From positions 14,347,193 to 14,411,192 of the forward strand of contig NC_060235.2 in the NCBI RefSeq assembly GCF_021155775.2: DNA of 64,000 nt. Direction: 5' to 3'. Source of the stretch: Neodiprion pinetum (Eukaryota > Arthropoda > Insecta > Hymenoptera > Diprionidae). The notes under the pieces were generated by a model. It was given only the letters and a program-made list of their open reading frames with translations, was not told the DNA's origin and did no database searches. How positions within the stretch are numbered: the first letter of the stretch is position 1; each line of letters opens with the position of its first letter. Both the position numbers and the translations under genes were made by a program. This document shows, piece by piece, positions 43,034 through 52,460 of this stretch.

Positions 43034-44047
43034 ATGAGATTTCAAGATCAGCCCGATAAACTACCTATCGCAAATTTTGATAAAATGGTTCGACGTGGTA
43101 AGAGGAAGATAGGAAAACGACATGGAAAATTGCTGCCAAATACCGCGAGAGCAATTTTTTGCTGGCCATCCAATAGCGGTAAAACTAACGCTCTGTTCGC
43201 ACTCATCGGCCACGGCAATGGATTGCGATTCGAAAATGTCTACGTCTATTCGAAATCTCTCTTCCAGCCAAAGTATCAATTTTTGCAAAAGTTACTAGAA
43301 CCCGTGCAGGGAGTGGGTTATTTCCCGTTCCGCGCAATTGATGAGGTTGTAAACCCGGAAGATGCTCGCCCCAACTCTGTTATGATTTTCGACGATGTGG
43401 TTTGTGAAAAGCTGGATAATATCAGAGCATACTTTAGCGTGGGCAGGCATTGCGATATCGATAGCCTTTATCTAAGTCAAACGTATGCGCGCGATGCAAA
43501 ACACCTAGTGCGTGACAATGCAAACTTATTGGTGCTATTTCGGCAGGATGATATGAATCTGAAACATATCTACAACGATCATGTAAACACGGACATGACG
43601 TATCAGCAATTTCAAGACTTGTGCTCGGCATGCTGGAATGATGACAGTTACAGTTTTACCGTAATTGACAAGGATAGCGAAATCAATGGGGGGCGATATG
43701 GGAAGGGGTTTGACTGCTTTATAAGCATAAACTCACATAAAGTTGCACAGTTCCGTTGCAACAATCGAGCTGGCAACATGAAGAGTGCCAAGATTCGTAA
43801 GCATAGCGATACATTGAGTGAAATATCGAAAGCATCCGATGTCATACGGCGGAAGCATAAGATGCTCCAGTTAAACAAGGACACGACCGAACAGGTTATG
43901 GGAGAGGTATTCAAGCCTTTAGTAACACCGTTGCAAGAATTGGTTGATACCTCAAGACAGCAGCAGCAACAGCATATTAAACATGAAATTAAAACGGAAC
44001 TACCGGATGTTACAATGAAAAAAGAAGAAGAAGAAAAAGATGTCTAG
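43034..44047 (+). pseudogene. Packaging ATPase read through into DUF8207-like N-terminus, P2 copy
   Basis: 337-codon frame. The first ~235 residues are the FtsK/A32-like ATPase, with Walker B MIFDDVVCE and QTYAR, but Walker A reads WPSNSGKTN with the first Gly replaced by Trp. Where P1 stops and restarts, the frame here continues through SHKVAQFRCNNRAGN into KSAKIRKHSDTLSEISKA and VFKPLVTPLQELV, the start of the DUF8207-like protein. It ends at a TAG (44045-44047). This is either a true fusion or loss of one stop codon in a decaying copy. Confidence 0.7.
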
Positions 44048-44746
44048 GGTACCGGGGATGATGATGATAATGATGATGAGGAGGATGAGGATGTGGATGA
44101 GGGGAATTTCATAGATGCAAATGATGAATCACTGAAGTTTGGTGAAATTTCTACTACAAGTACGCCGGTGAAGAAAACAACGGATTCCACGGCGCGATAT
44201 TTGAGAATGTTTGGCACAAGCAAAAAGAGGGATTTGTATACCACATACGGCGTACGAAAGTTGACAAACGGTATGATGATTGGTGATACACCGATCAATT
44301 TCACTGATAATCTGGTCAATGTGGGGGATAAAAGTTATGAGAGTACACTTGAATTACTCAAATTACTGTTTGAAAAATTACCCAGTGCATCGGTTGTAAA
44401 TGACGCGGACAAGAATAATTATATAAAAATTGTAACGACGACAAATGCACATCTAAAACGGTACCAAGCCGATGGAAGCCTTCTAGATGATTTAAAAAGC
44501 GCAAAGTATAGAAATTTCATTGCACAACACGTTGGCTCGCCGAAAAAATCAGGTAAAGGCTTACCCGACTATAAGATTGCGCGAAAGGAGGGGCAAGATG
44601 TTGATTACGTCTACTGGGATGATCCAAATGAAATTGTAGATCGTCTCCGGCTGCTTATGGCGTCACAGGCTACAGGCAATACCAGCCATTTCAACGAAAT
44701 AGTCTCCATTATTGAGGAGTTGCGCGAGGCTGGAATCGTTTATTAG
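44048..44746 (+). pseudogene. DUF8207-like protein, P2 copy, C-terminal part
   Basis: Continues in the same frame as the preceding ORF after the TAG at 44045-44047. A strongly acidic run (DDDDNDDEEDEDVDE, about 44057-44100) comes first, then YGVRKLTNGMMIGDTPINF and the C-terminal YVYWDDPNEIVDRLRLLMAS...IIEELREAGIVY. The acidic run is longer than in P1. Function unknown. Confidence 0.7.
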
Positions 44747-44792
44747 CGGCGGATGAACATAGAATAATCATTCGTTCAGTGACCGTCCAGTG

Positions 44793-45215
44793 ATGAGTAT
44801 AGACATATTTGGACGACACCCAGAGCGTGGTGGGGGTAAAAAATTTATTCAAGGGCCTCTGGGTGTTGGATTCAAAACCACCGCCGATAACAACTACGAT
44901 ATAGACAGCAAACGATTGTGTAATATCGCTGAACCGCAGATGAAAAACGATGCCGTTTCCTTGAAAGTTCTCAATACTGCTTTACAGTCTATGGCTGTGG
45001 ATATTGTGGATACTTTTCAATCAAATTTTGAGAGTTTCGCGCATAATCACAACCAGAAGTTGAAACAGCTGCACAAAAATAACAAAATCATAGAAAACAC
45101 GTTAAGTCGCATCAAACATATTGGGGAGCAAGCAACACCGACGCCGGGACAGACCAGCAGGGAATTAGTATCGATTGAGGAACCAGAGTGGTTGGACGGC
45201 AATTCGAAAAATTGA
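44793..45215 (+). CDS. Fibre-like protein, P2 copy
   Basis: About 140 residues from the ATG at 44793, intact. MSIDIFGRHPE leads, then GPLGVGFKTTADNNYDI and KRLCNIAEPQMKNDAVSLKVL, then a long helix (residues about 60-115). Conservation with P1 is highest in the N-terminal peptide and the KRLCN(V/I)A block, as expected if those parts anchor and fold a trimeric shaft. The C-terminus differs from P1. Confidence 0.6.
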   Translation: MSIDIFGRHPERGGGKKFIQGPLGVGFKTTADNNYDIDSKRLCNIAEPQMKNDAVSLKVLNTALQSMAVDIVDTFQSNFESFAHNHNQKLKQLHKNNKIIENTLSRIKHIGEQATPTPGQTSRELVSIEEPEWLDGNSKN

Positions 45216-46156
45216 TAGGTGGAGAGTTGGGAACATTGAAGACTGTAATAGCTGCCGAACTTCGGAGACAGGCTCGACGCAACTATCCGCGCCGATTCAT
45301 AGATGTACGCGGACTGGATGAGACCTGGCAAGCTGATCTCTTCGATATGACCGCACACAGCTCGTGCAGCAAGGGATACGAATACCTACTAACAATCATC
45401 GATATATTTTCCAAGTACGCGTGGACCGTGCCGATAAAGTCCAAGAGTGGGAGAGATGTTACTGCTGCCATGAAATCTGTACTGATCCAGAGCCGTATAC
45501 CTACAGATCTGCACATCGATCGAGGCAAAGAATTTTACAACAGCGAATTCAAAGCCCTCGTGAAGCATCACAATATCAACATGTCTTCGACATTTAGCAA
45601 TTTAAAGGCGTCGATATGCGAACGTTTTAATCGAACATTGAAAAATAAAATGTGGAAGCGGTTTACTCTCCAAGGATCGTACGGGTGGATTAATATTTTG
45701 GATGATTGAATGAAGTCCTACAACAACACCAAACATCGCACGATTCGGATGGAACCGGTGGATGTTAGCACGGAGAATGAAAAACAGCTGTATCGTAGCG
45801 TGTACAAGCCTCGGCAAATCAAACGAAGTGATCGAGCGCGGAAATTCAGTGTAGGTGATCGAGTTCGAATCAGCAAGTACAAGAATGTATTCGAAAAAGG
45901 CTATACACCCAATTGGACGACAGAAATATTCACCGTGAGTGAGCTGAAAAATACCAATCCGCCTACTTACAAACTTACCGATTATCAAGATCATCCCATC
46001 GAGGGAGGCCTCCACGAGGAAGACCTCAACAAAGTGAAATATTCCGACAGCTACCTTGTGGAGAAAGTATTACGCAAACGGGGGAATCTGTTCTATGTGA
46101 AGTGGTTGGGTTTTGATAATTCGCACAATAATGTGATAAATAAAACAGACATGTAA
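45188..46156 (+). pseudogene. Retroviral-type integrase with chromodomain, P2 copy, one stop
   Basis: Catalytic residues read in WQADLFDM, IDRGKEF and ICERFNR. A single TGA at 45707-45709 splits an otherwise open frame of about 320 codons. The C-terminal SH3-like RISKYKNVFEKGYTPNWT and the chromodomain VLRKRGNLFYVKWLGF are intact. No ATG precedes the conserved ARRNYPRR; only a GTG opens the frame. Confidence 0.85.
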
Positions 46157-46261
46157 CATAATTTGTATGTATTTTCCGAATTACAATAAAAGATTTTGAA
46201 TATACAAATATTTCCACATTTTATCTCCTTTGTACGCACATGTGCCATACTCTGTACTATG

Positions 46262-46345
46262 AAAACAACAACAACAACAACAACAACTACAACAACAACA
46301 ACAACAATAACAATAATAATGATAATAATAATAATAATGATAGTA
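46262..46345. repeat. AAC/AAT microsatellite
   Basis: (AAC)n grading into (AAT)n downstream of the P2 integrase. ORFs of poly-Thr, poly-Asn or poly-Val across it are artefacts. Confidence 0.95.
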
Positions 46346-46382
46346 TGCAATTTTTCCATACGATTATTACACATTTTATTTT

Positions 46383-46425
46383 TTGTAAAACTTTTTTCTC
46401 ATTTTCTGAAAACTTTTTTTCGTTT
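46383..46425. repeat. ACTTTTTTTC-type tandem repeat, left remnant
   Basis: Units of about 21 bases (TTTTCTGAAAACTTTTTTTCG). The array resumes on the far side of the retroelement at 56902-57030, so the retroelement landed inside it. Confidence 0.8.
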
Positions 46426-46862
46426 TGTTACGGGGTAGATTGTGTCGGCTCCGATGAGCGGTAATCGGAGCTTACTCCACGCCCAGCCAGGGTGTTATTT
46501 GGCTATTGTAGGGTTCGTTCACGTCGACTATGCACTCGCGTGCTACTACTCCCAATGCAGGAAGGGAATGGAATAGAAAGGGATCGGTATTAAGGGAAGT
46601 TAAACGATTTCAAGTGTATGATTGTTCATTAGTGGTCAATGCAACGGAATCGGTCAAGGGAAAAAGGGTATGGTCTTGGTTTAGAGGGATAGGTGTCTTG
46701 CTTGAGTGCTGGGATGAATCTGCCTGGTTTTGCGGGATGTAGCAGGCAAGCTAGCCGCGAGTTACAGGAGAACCTGCTGACTCGCGAACGATAAGGGTAG
46801 ACTACAGAGCGTAAGGTAACTAAGAGCGTGGGAAAGGAATATGAAGTCTGGAGGACGTAACA
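46426..46862 (-). repeat. 3' LTR of the retroelement
   Basis: 437 bases, TGTTACGGGG...GGACGTAACA, paired with 56465-56901. On the minus strand it is the downstream LTR and is preceded by the polypurine tract. Confidence 0.9.
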
Positions 46863-46873
46863 CGCCCCCCCTT
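46863..46873 (-). promoter_or_regulatory. Polypurine tract
   Basis: On the minus strand AAGGGGGGGCG directly abuts the 3' LTR, the usual place and composition of the plus-strand primer. Confidence 0.65.
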
Positions 46874-46937
46874 GGGGAAGAACATTCGGTGAGGGTACGA
46901 AATAGGATGTTCGGAAGGAAGCGGAATGCCATGAACG

Positions 46938-47161
46938 TAGTGAATCACTTACAGAATATTACAAAGAAAGGTCTTCAAATCTAGCGCCTAGATATTAGTG
47001 CGCGTTTAAGTGGGTTAGTATACATTTGAATAATAAAAAAAAATTTATAAATGACATCTTACCGTACTGAATCACTCACAGAATATTACAAAGAAAGGTC
47101 TTAGAATCTAGCGCCTAGATGTTAGTGCGCGTTTAAGTGGGTTAGTATACATTTGAACAAA
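46938..47161 (-). repeat. Two ~93-base direct repeats between env and 3' LTR
   Basis: TGAATCACTTACAGAATATT... at 46938-47030 and TGAATCACTCACAGAATATT... at 47068-47160 are nearly identical and end GGGTTAGTATACATTTGAA. About 37 AT-rich bases separate them. They lie in the untranslated tail. Confidence 0.8.
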
Positions 47162-47314
47162 ATTTTCTAAATGATATCTTATAAATGTGGTGGTATATAT
47201 GATAGATATTGTGTATATTATACTTATGCAACGTGCTGATGATTATATTACGGCTGCAGATTATTATGGGCAGAATAAGGCAATGAAAGAATATGATTGC
47301 TAATAGCGGAGGGC

Positions 47315-49433
47315 TTACCGCCAGACTTCGAGTGATTCGGAGCTATTGTTAAGGCTCTGTTCGGGGAGCAATTTACGCGGCCTAGATATGCCTAGTTCCG
47401 TCATTTCAATTTCCGATTGGGTCCGGAGCAGCGACGAAGAGCGAGGAGGCAGGTTATCGGGAAATGGTATTATTTCTAGGTGCGGGTGGTGGATGGCATG
47501 GCGCATAGGAATTTGGGGTTTTGTACGACGTGGGTGAGGGATATGTCGTGTCCTTCCCAATTTGCAGCAGCAGTACAGCCTTGAGATTTTGCTAAGTAAC
47601 GAGATTTTGTAGCAGAAGAAAGCTACTGAGAGGGACGCGAGGCCGATGCCGCTATAACCAAGGCTGGTAGTGAGGCGTTGCATGTTATCTCGCGTGCGAT
47701 GATGTGTGCTTAGGTCAGCTGAGCGTTCCAGTATATCATTCAGGGAAACGCTGGTGACTGCAAGATCGTGGGGGTTAATATGCGATGGTTCGCGAAGGGG
47801 TGGGATGGCAACAAGGGATAAGTCGGTGGAAATAATAAAATCAAGACTGAGGGATACTTGAGTTAGATCCAAGGTAACTTTGGGGACGTAGGAGAGGGTC
47901 TCGGTAGATTGTGAGCGTTTCGAAGTTTTGAGAGTGACTTCAGAAGTACAAGCCGTACACAGGTCGTCTAGGGTGATAATGCCTGAACCGGAAAGTGTGA
48001 CACGAGAGGTCTGGTCATTTGGGCAGAGAGTATGAAGGGTCTCAGGAGTGGAGGATGAGAAAATCCAAGAATTAGATGTTGATGATTCCGTCCAGTACGT
48101 TCCATCGAATGCGGTCAATCCGATATCACATTGTTTTGAAATTTTTCTGGACGGGTTCAGAAAAAGGTCTACCTCGCAGAGTTTGTGAGTCGACGGTCGG
48201 AAAAGCGGTTGTGTCAACTTACATATGAATTTTCCTGAGGATAAAATGCATTTACTAAATTTGGATTCCGAGATTTGAAAGTACGACGCTCGGTTAAGTG
48301 CTATAGCTATGTAGTCGCTGCCAGGTTGAATGTAAGCGAATTTGTTATCTGCAGAGTCGTATGTCTGTCTAACGGGGACGGGAAGCAGTCGGTACAGGTC
48401 AAAAGCCTCAGAGTTGAGCAACGGAATAGATATCACATAAAGCAGTCTGGGTTCGTAATACGCTATGTCGATTTTAGAGATTCGAATCAGTTCTTCAGCG
48501 TAATTTGGATACATTGGAATAGGAAACTCTATTTGCGGTCTGAGTGACTGGATATGTTTAAGACTGGAAATAATTTGTTCTGGTGATAGAATTTTAGGGT
48601 GGACGATACCTTTTTGAGCGAAGAGGATAGCGTTTACTAAGCTGGACAGGTCAAGTTCGTATTCGTTCAAGTGTCGATCCAGGTCAATTAGTCGGTTAAG
48701 TAAAGTCGTTCTGAAGGTATTGTTGGCGATTGAGGCTTTTGAAATAGCTGCATCAGTCGAGAGGGCCGTGAGTAATTTATATTGTTCGTGGTCGTGGCTT
48801 ATGATGCTGTTGATTTCTTTCCCGTAGACGCCCAACGTTGACTGTACGATATTTGTCTGTTTGTTAAGCAGAGATGCTAAGTGTCTACTGTCATTGTACC
48901 AGTTGTCCATTTGTTGGTTAAAATATTCTCCGTCTTTCACGTCTAGGGTGCCGAATAAGGATTTTGATACGCTACCAATGAAATTAATCGCGCCTCGTGT
49001 TCCGCGATGATGGGCTAATTCAGCAAGTTCGGAGTGAGTGGATTCGCCTGTGCGATGGCCAACTAAATATTCTATTCGGTTTTGGTATAGTTTCATGGTT
49101 TTTTATTCTATCAGCCAACATTTGAATATGGTTGCCGGGGTAACAGTAGTTTTTGGCGACAGAGCATTATCCTTCTATTATGGTTAAGAATTCTGATGTT
49201 TGGTCAAGTCGGTCGAATAAATATTGGAGGTCTATGTAGTTCAGCAAAGTCCATTCTTTGTTATATGTACGTAGGTCTTGCAATTGTTCGAAGAAGATTC
49301 CCGGGTTCTGATTCAGTTGCTTAATCACGACGTTAGTCGAATCGTCTGTCTTGCTGTCGAGAGCACTGCACCTGCAACGATATGCAAGAGTATGAGACGT
49401 AATGTAACGCGATCGCAGGCAATTTGGTAGCAT
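47315..49433 (-). pseudogene. env: Retroviral envelope (errantivirus/baculovirus F-like), broken
   Basis: The N-terminal part is at 49167-49433 (contains NPGIFFEQLQDL and EWTLLNYIDL), and the main part at 47315-49096 lies in another frame, so a break of about 70 bases divides the gene. Near the start of the main part a basic RGTRG site precedes AINFIGSVSKSLFGTLD, the furin-site and fusion-peptide arrangement of insect errantivirus and baculovirus F-type envelopes. A membrane segment (about residues 480-500 of that part) precedes a tail of about 90 residues with a cysteine cluster. The protein would mediate cell entry; the breaks make it non-functional. Confidence 0.8.
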
Positions 49434-49465
49434 ATCGCTGCTGATTTTTTTTTTTTTTTTTAATT
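49434..49465. other. A-rich junction of env and pol
   Basis: A run of about 16 T's on the plus strand (A's on the coding strand) between the pol stop and the env N-terminal segment. Env mRNAs in this group are usually spliced; I cannot place the splice sites. Confidence 0.3.
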
Positions 49466-50536
49466 TTAATTGCTTTCTTCTTGTGCCAATTTCAATTTAT
49501 TGATATGAACGATTTTAGTTTTTCGGGGGGTAATCCAAATTTCAGCGTTGATATTGTTAATTATGAGCTTAATCGTATACACTCCCTTATAATGGTCGTC
49601 GAATTTGGATCGGGTCTCATTTAGTAGATAGACCTTTTGGCCTGCTTCGAAAGTTTGGCTGTTGACGTTACGGTCGTAATACGTCTTGGAACGATGCTTT
49701 GCTTGTTGTAGATTGGACGCGGCGTGTTTTCGTATGCTGGATAGATTAGCGATTAAATCTAGAAGGAAGGAATCGCAGGAACGAGTATACGCGCTGGCAG
49801 GGTTCACGGCTGTTGGGAGTCTGGCTTGAGAGCCAAAAATTAGTTGATGGAGGGGGAAGTTAGTACCTTCGTGCTTTGCGGTGTTATAACAAAAAATTGC
49901 AAAGCGGATGTAATCGTCCCAGTATTTACCAGCATCCGTGTAGTGTTTGATGTGCTCAGTGAGAACAAGGTGACTGCGTTCTAGCGATCCGTTAGACTGT
50001 GGGCGGTAAGCTGTGGTTCGTATTTGCTCAATTTTGAAAAGTTTACAAAGTTGGTTGATGAGTGTGCTCATAAAATTCTGTCCTTGTTCTGTAAGTATTG
50101 CTCGAGGAGCACCGTAACGTGTAATGTATTCTTTCGCGAATGCTGCGCCTATAGTTTTGGCGGTGGCATCAGGTAAAAGGATGGCGTCCAGGAATTTTGT
50201 CAAATTGCATTGTATCGTCAAGAGGTATTTGTTGTTTGATTGAGTGAGGGGTAGAGGTCCAACAATATCTAATGCCACTTTGTCGAATGCATCGGCAGGC
50301 GGGTCCGTTATCATCATTGGCAATTTGGTTTTTACTCTGACCAATTTTTTTCTTTGGCAACTCTCGCAAGTTCTTATGGAAACTTGGATTTGTTCTTTCA
50401 TACGGGGCCAAAAGTACTTTTGTCTAATGCGGTTATATATTTTAGTGACACCTTGATGACCGCCGACTAACGATTCGTGGCATTCTCTGATTATTTCTTT
50501 TCGTAAACATTCGTCTGGGATGACAGTCGTGTTTCG
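49466..50536 (-). CDS. pol: Integrase of the retroelement
   Basis: C-terminal 357 residues of the 49466-51619 frame. The zinc-binding HHCC region is intact (His at about residues 381 and 388, Cys 418 and 421 of that frame). In the rve core the first Asp is in ALDIVGPL (451) and the Glu in NGSLERS (547). The second catalytic position, normally LTDQG, reads LTEQG (Glu 511). The C-terminal module ends HINKLKLAQEESN. Spacing of 35 residues between positions two and three is normal. The Asp-to-Glu change probably weakens or abolishes activity. Confidence 0.8.
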   Translation of the reverse strand, partial: RNTTVIPDECLRKEIIRECHESLVGGHQGVTKIYNRIRQKYFWPRMKEQIQVSIRTCESCQRKKLVRVKTKLPMMITDPPADAFDKVALDIVGPLPLTQSNNKYLLTIQCNLTKFLDAILLPDATAKTIGAAFAKEYITRYGAPRAILTEQGQNFMSTLINQLCKLFKIEQIRTTAYRPQSNGSLERSHLVLTEHIKHYTDAGKYWDDYIRFAIFCYNTAKHEGTNFPLHQLIFGSQARLPTAVNPASAYTRSCDSFLLDLIANLSSIRKHAASNLQQAKHRSKTYYDRNVNSQTFEAGQKVYLLNETRSKFDDHYKGVYTIKLIINNINAEIWITPRKTKIVHINKLKLAQEESN

Positions 50537-50929
50537 ACAAAGGATGATTTGAATTTCTAAGTCTGCGAAAATATAGGATAGAAGTTTTCGGATAAAGCGA
50601 GGATCGAGAGCGTCTAAACTTTCATCGGTTATCGGGAGGGCAAGAGACTTTAGGTTTGAATCGGCTAAAGCCGTTTTGAGTTTGGACAATAGCTTGAAGA
50701 TATCGTATAGGTTGCTTTCATCCGTGTCTTTTGTTTTCAATACTAGGGTGAAAATACGTTGACTATTGTGCTTAGATTCAATGATATCAAATTTTCGCGG
50801 ACGAGGCTTCATTACTATTTTTGGGTCAACGATATTCTCGCCGGCAATTTGGGCTGGTATACCCCTGATCCAAGCGCAGTCTGTCGATATGAAGTGCGCA
50901 TAGTTGGTTTTGAGCATCAAAAGTCCATC
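50537..50929 (-). CDS. pol: Second, degenerate macrodomain in pol
   Basis: Residues about 231-361 of the 49466-51619 frame. NYAHFISTDCAWIRGIPAQI parallels LAHCISADCQMSKGIASEL of the first macrodomain; RIFTLVLKTK parallels KIYNLVTK, and LKSLALPITDESLDALDPRFIRKLLSYIF parallels the GSGLD region and final helix. The glycine-rich ligand loop (IGSGLD) has been replaced by ITDESLD, so ADP-ribose binding in the usual way is unlikely. It sits directly before the integrase zinc finger. Confidence 0.6.
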
Positions 50930-51460
50930 ATTGGTATCTTTGACATTGTCTGATACTGGTATGTCGTCCAAGTTGTCAATAAAATATGCGAAACCGTGAG
51001 GGTCATTAATTTGATCATCGTTAGTGTTAAGAGCACTGTCGTGGTTATGGTCAGTAATTTCCGTATGGGAGCTGAATTGTTGAGTGCACGTATAGTATTC
51101 AGCATCCGTGAGCAAGTCGAAACTGTCGTCGTTATCAGAGGTGGGCGGGAGGGGCGAGGGGGGGGGGGGGGGAACAGGAGTGTAAGGAAGGGTTCGTCGG
51201 CCTGGAAGTAGCGGGGGAGTATCTCCTAGCGAGACGCGGAGGCCCGACGGGGGGGGGGGGGGCATGATGACGTCATCATGCGGTGGTGGGGGTGGGGGTG
51301 GAATCGGACGTGGTGCTGCAGGTTTAGTCGGACGTTCCGATTCCTTTGGCAGATGGCGGCGGGGGGGTAATCCAGATGTGGAAGGGACAGGGTCAGGGAG
51401 GTTCGTATAAACGGGTGGGGGTGTAATGCAGGGGCGCGCGGTGGCAGGAAGCGGAGAGTC
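50930..51460 (-). other. pol: Proline-rich linker between the two macrodomains
   Basis: Residues about 54-230 of the 49466-51619 frame. There are several polyproline runs (up to eight prolines), corresponding to G runs on the plus strand at 51159-51172 and 51250-51262, and an Asp/Asn/Thr-rich acidic second half. Probably an unstructured hinge. No catalytic motif seen. Confidence 0.6.
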
Positions 51461-51870
51461 GAGGCGGCAAACGGTGATTCTTATTTTCGAATTTTTGAAA
51501 ACATAATGGATCATTCTGCGTACTGCGCTCCATTCTAATTTGTCGAGTCCGCTACCTATCAATGGTATCGAGACGGATGTTACGCCATTTTCTTGCAAGG
51601 TGTTCCTAAGGTTAACCAAGGTGTCAAAAAAACGTGGGGCAAAGGTTTGTCACTGTATTTGGGCTTTGTAACTAGGTTATAGATTTTCCGGTTTCCATGT
51701 ACCACAGAAATAACGTCAGTCACAGTGGGGTCGAATTCTCTAAGTTGTTCGCGATTTATGAATTTACGTTCTGTCAGTTCTGAAGCGATTCCTTTTGACA
51801 TTTGGCAGTCAGCCGATATGCAATGAGCCAAGTTATCCTTTTGCTGTAATAGGTCAGCTTTTATTCCTTT
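51461..51870 (-). pseudogene. pol: TARG1/OARD1-like macrodomain in pol, one frameshift
   Basis: GIKADLL (adenine-binding Asp), LAHCISADCQMSKGIASEL, RKIYNLVTKPKYSDKP, then in the next frame VTSVSIPLIGSGLDKLEW and IRITV. The Lys after LVT and the Asp of GSGLD occupy the places of the two catalytic residues (Lys84 and Asp125) of human TARG1/OARD1, which removes ADP-ribose from glutamate and O-acetyl-ADP-ribose. A T7 run near 51625-51635 holds a frameshift within the domain. It lies between RNase H and integrase, where no standard Ty3/gypsy domain belongs. Confidence 0.75.
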
Positions 51871-52460
51871 GATACGTCTATTACGCATGAGAGGAAAAGT
51901 TTCGCTTCCTATGAGGAAATCGCTATAAGAAGGGCCCGGTAAATCGGCGGCCGGACAAAAGTCATCGGTTCCTGATTCAGTTTCTGGGGTCTGTAAGTCA
52001 TCCGAGCTAAGGGAAGAATCTGAAAAATAGCTCAGGTATAGTCTTTTATGAGGCCCAGGATTTGTTGAAGAATTTGTTTCGCGATGGCGTTTAGGTTGGC
52101 GATGTACTGGCATCGGTGCCGGGGCAGCGCGGGGGGGTTTGAGCAACGGAGTTTCTTTATCGCTGAACTCATCGTCGGAGAGATCAGAGGAATCAGAGGA
52201 ATCAGAGGAGTATATCATCTTACAGGGTTGTGAGATTTTAGGGTGTTTCAGCGGAGCTGGGTTGGTGGACTCGTCTGTGGTCTGTCGAGGGCGTCTGGGG
52301 TACTGATGAGTCTTTTTAGTGAGTTTTTTTGGTTTATCGCTAGAGGCTTCAGTCGTTGGACGGGGGCGTTTTGCATCTATAGGAAGAATTTGAGCGGTGT
52401 CGGGCGGTGCGTTCCTGGACAGAGCATCAGCGTTGGTATTAGATTTTCCGGACTTGACTT
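51871..52460 (-). other. pol: Ser/Asp/Pro-rich linker after RNase H
   Basis: Follows KSGKSNTNADALSRN, the usual end of RNase H. Low-complexity Lys/Pro/Ser sequence with a SSDSSDSSDLSDDE run (about 52180-52230). Probably disordered and possibly phosphorylated; it leads into the first macrodomain. Confidence 0.5.

Noticed and set aside
46093..46464. Poly-Thr, poly-Asn and poly-Val/Ile ORFs
   Set aside because: All come from the AAC/AAT microsatellite on both strands.
51159..51265. Collagen-like or mucin gene from G runs
   Set aside because: They are the reverse complement of the polyproline linker in the retroelement pol frame.
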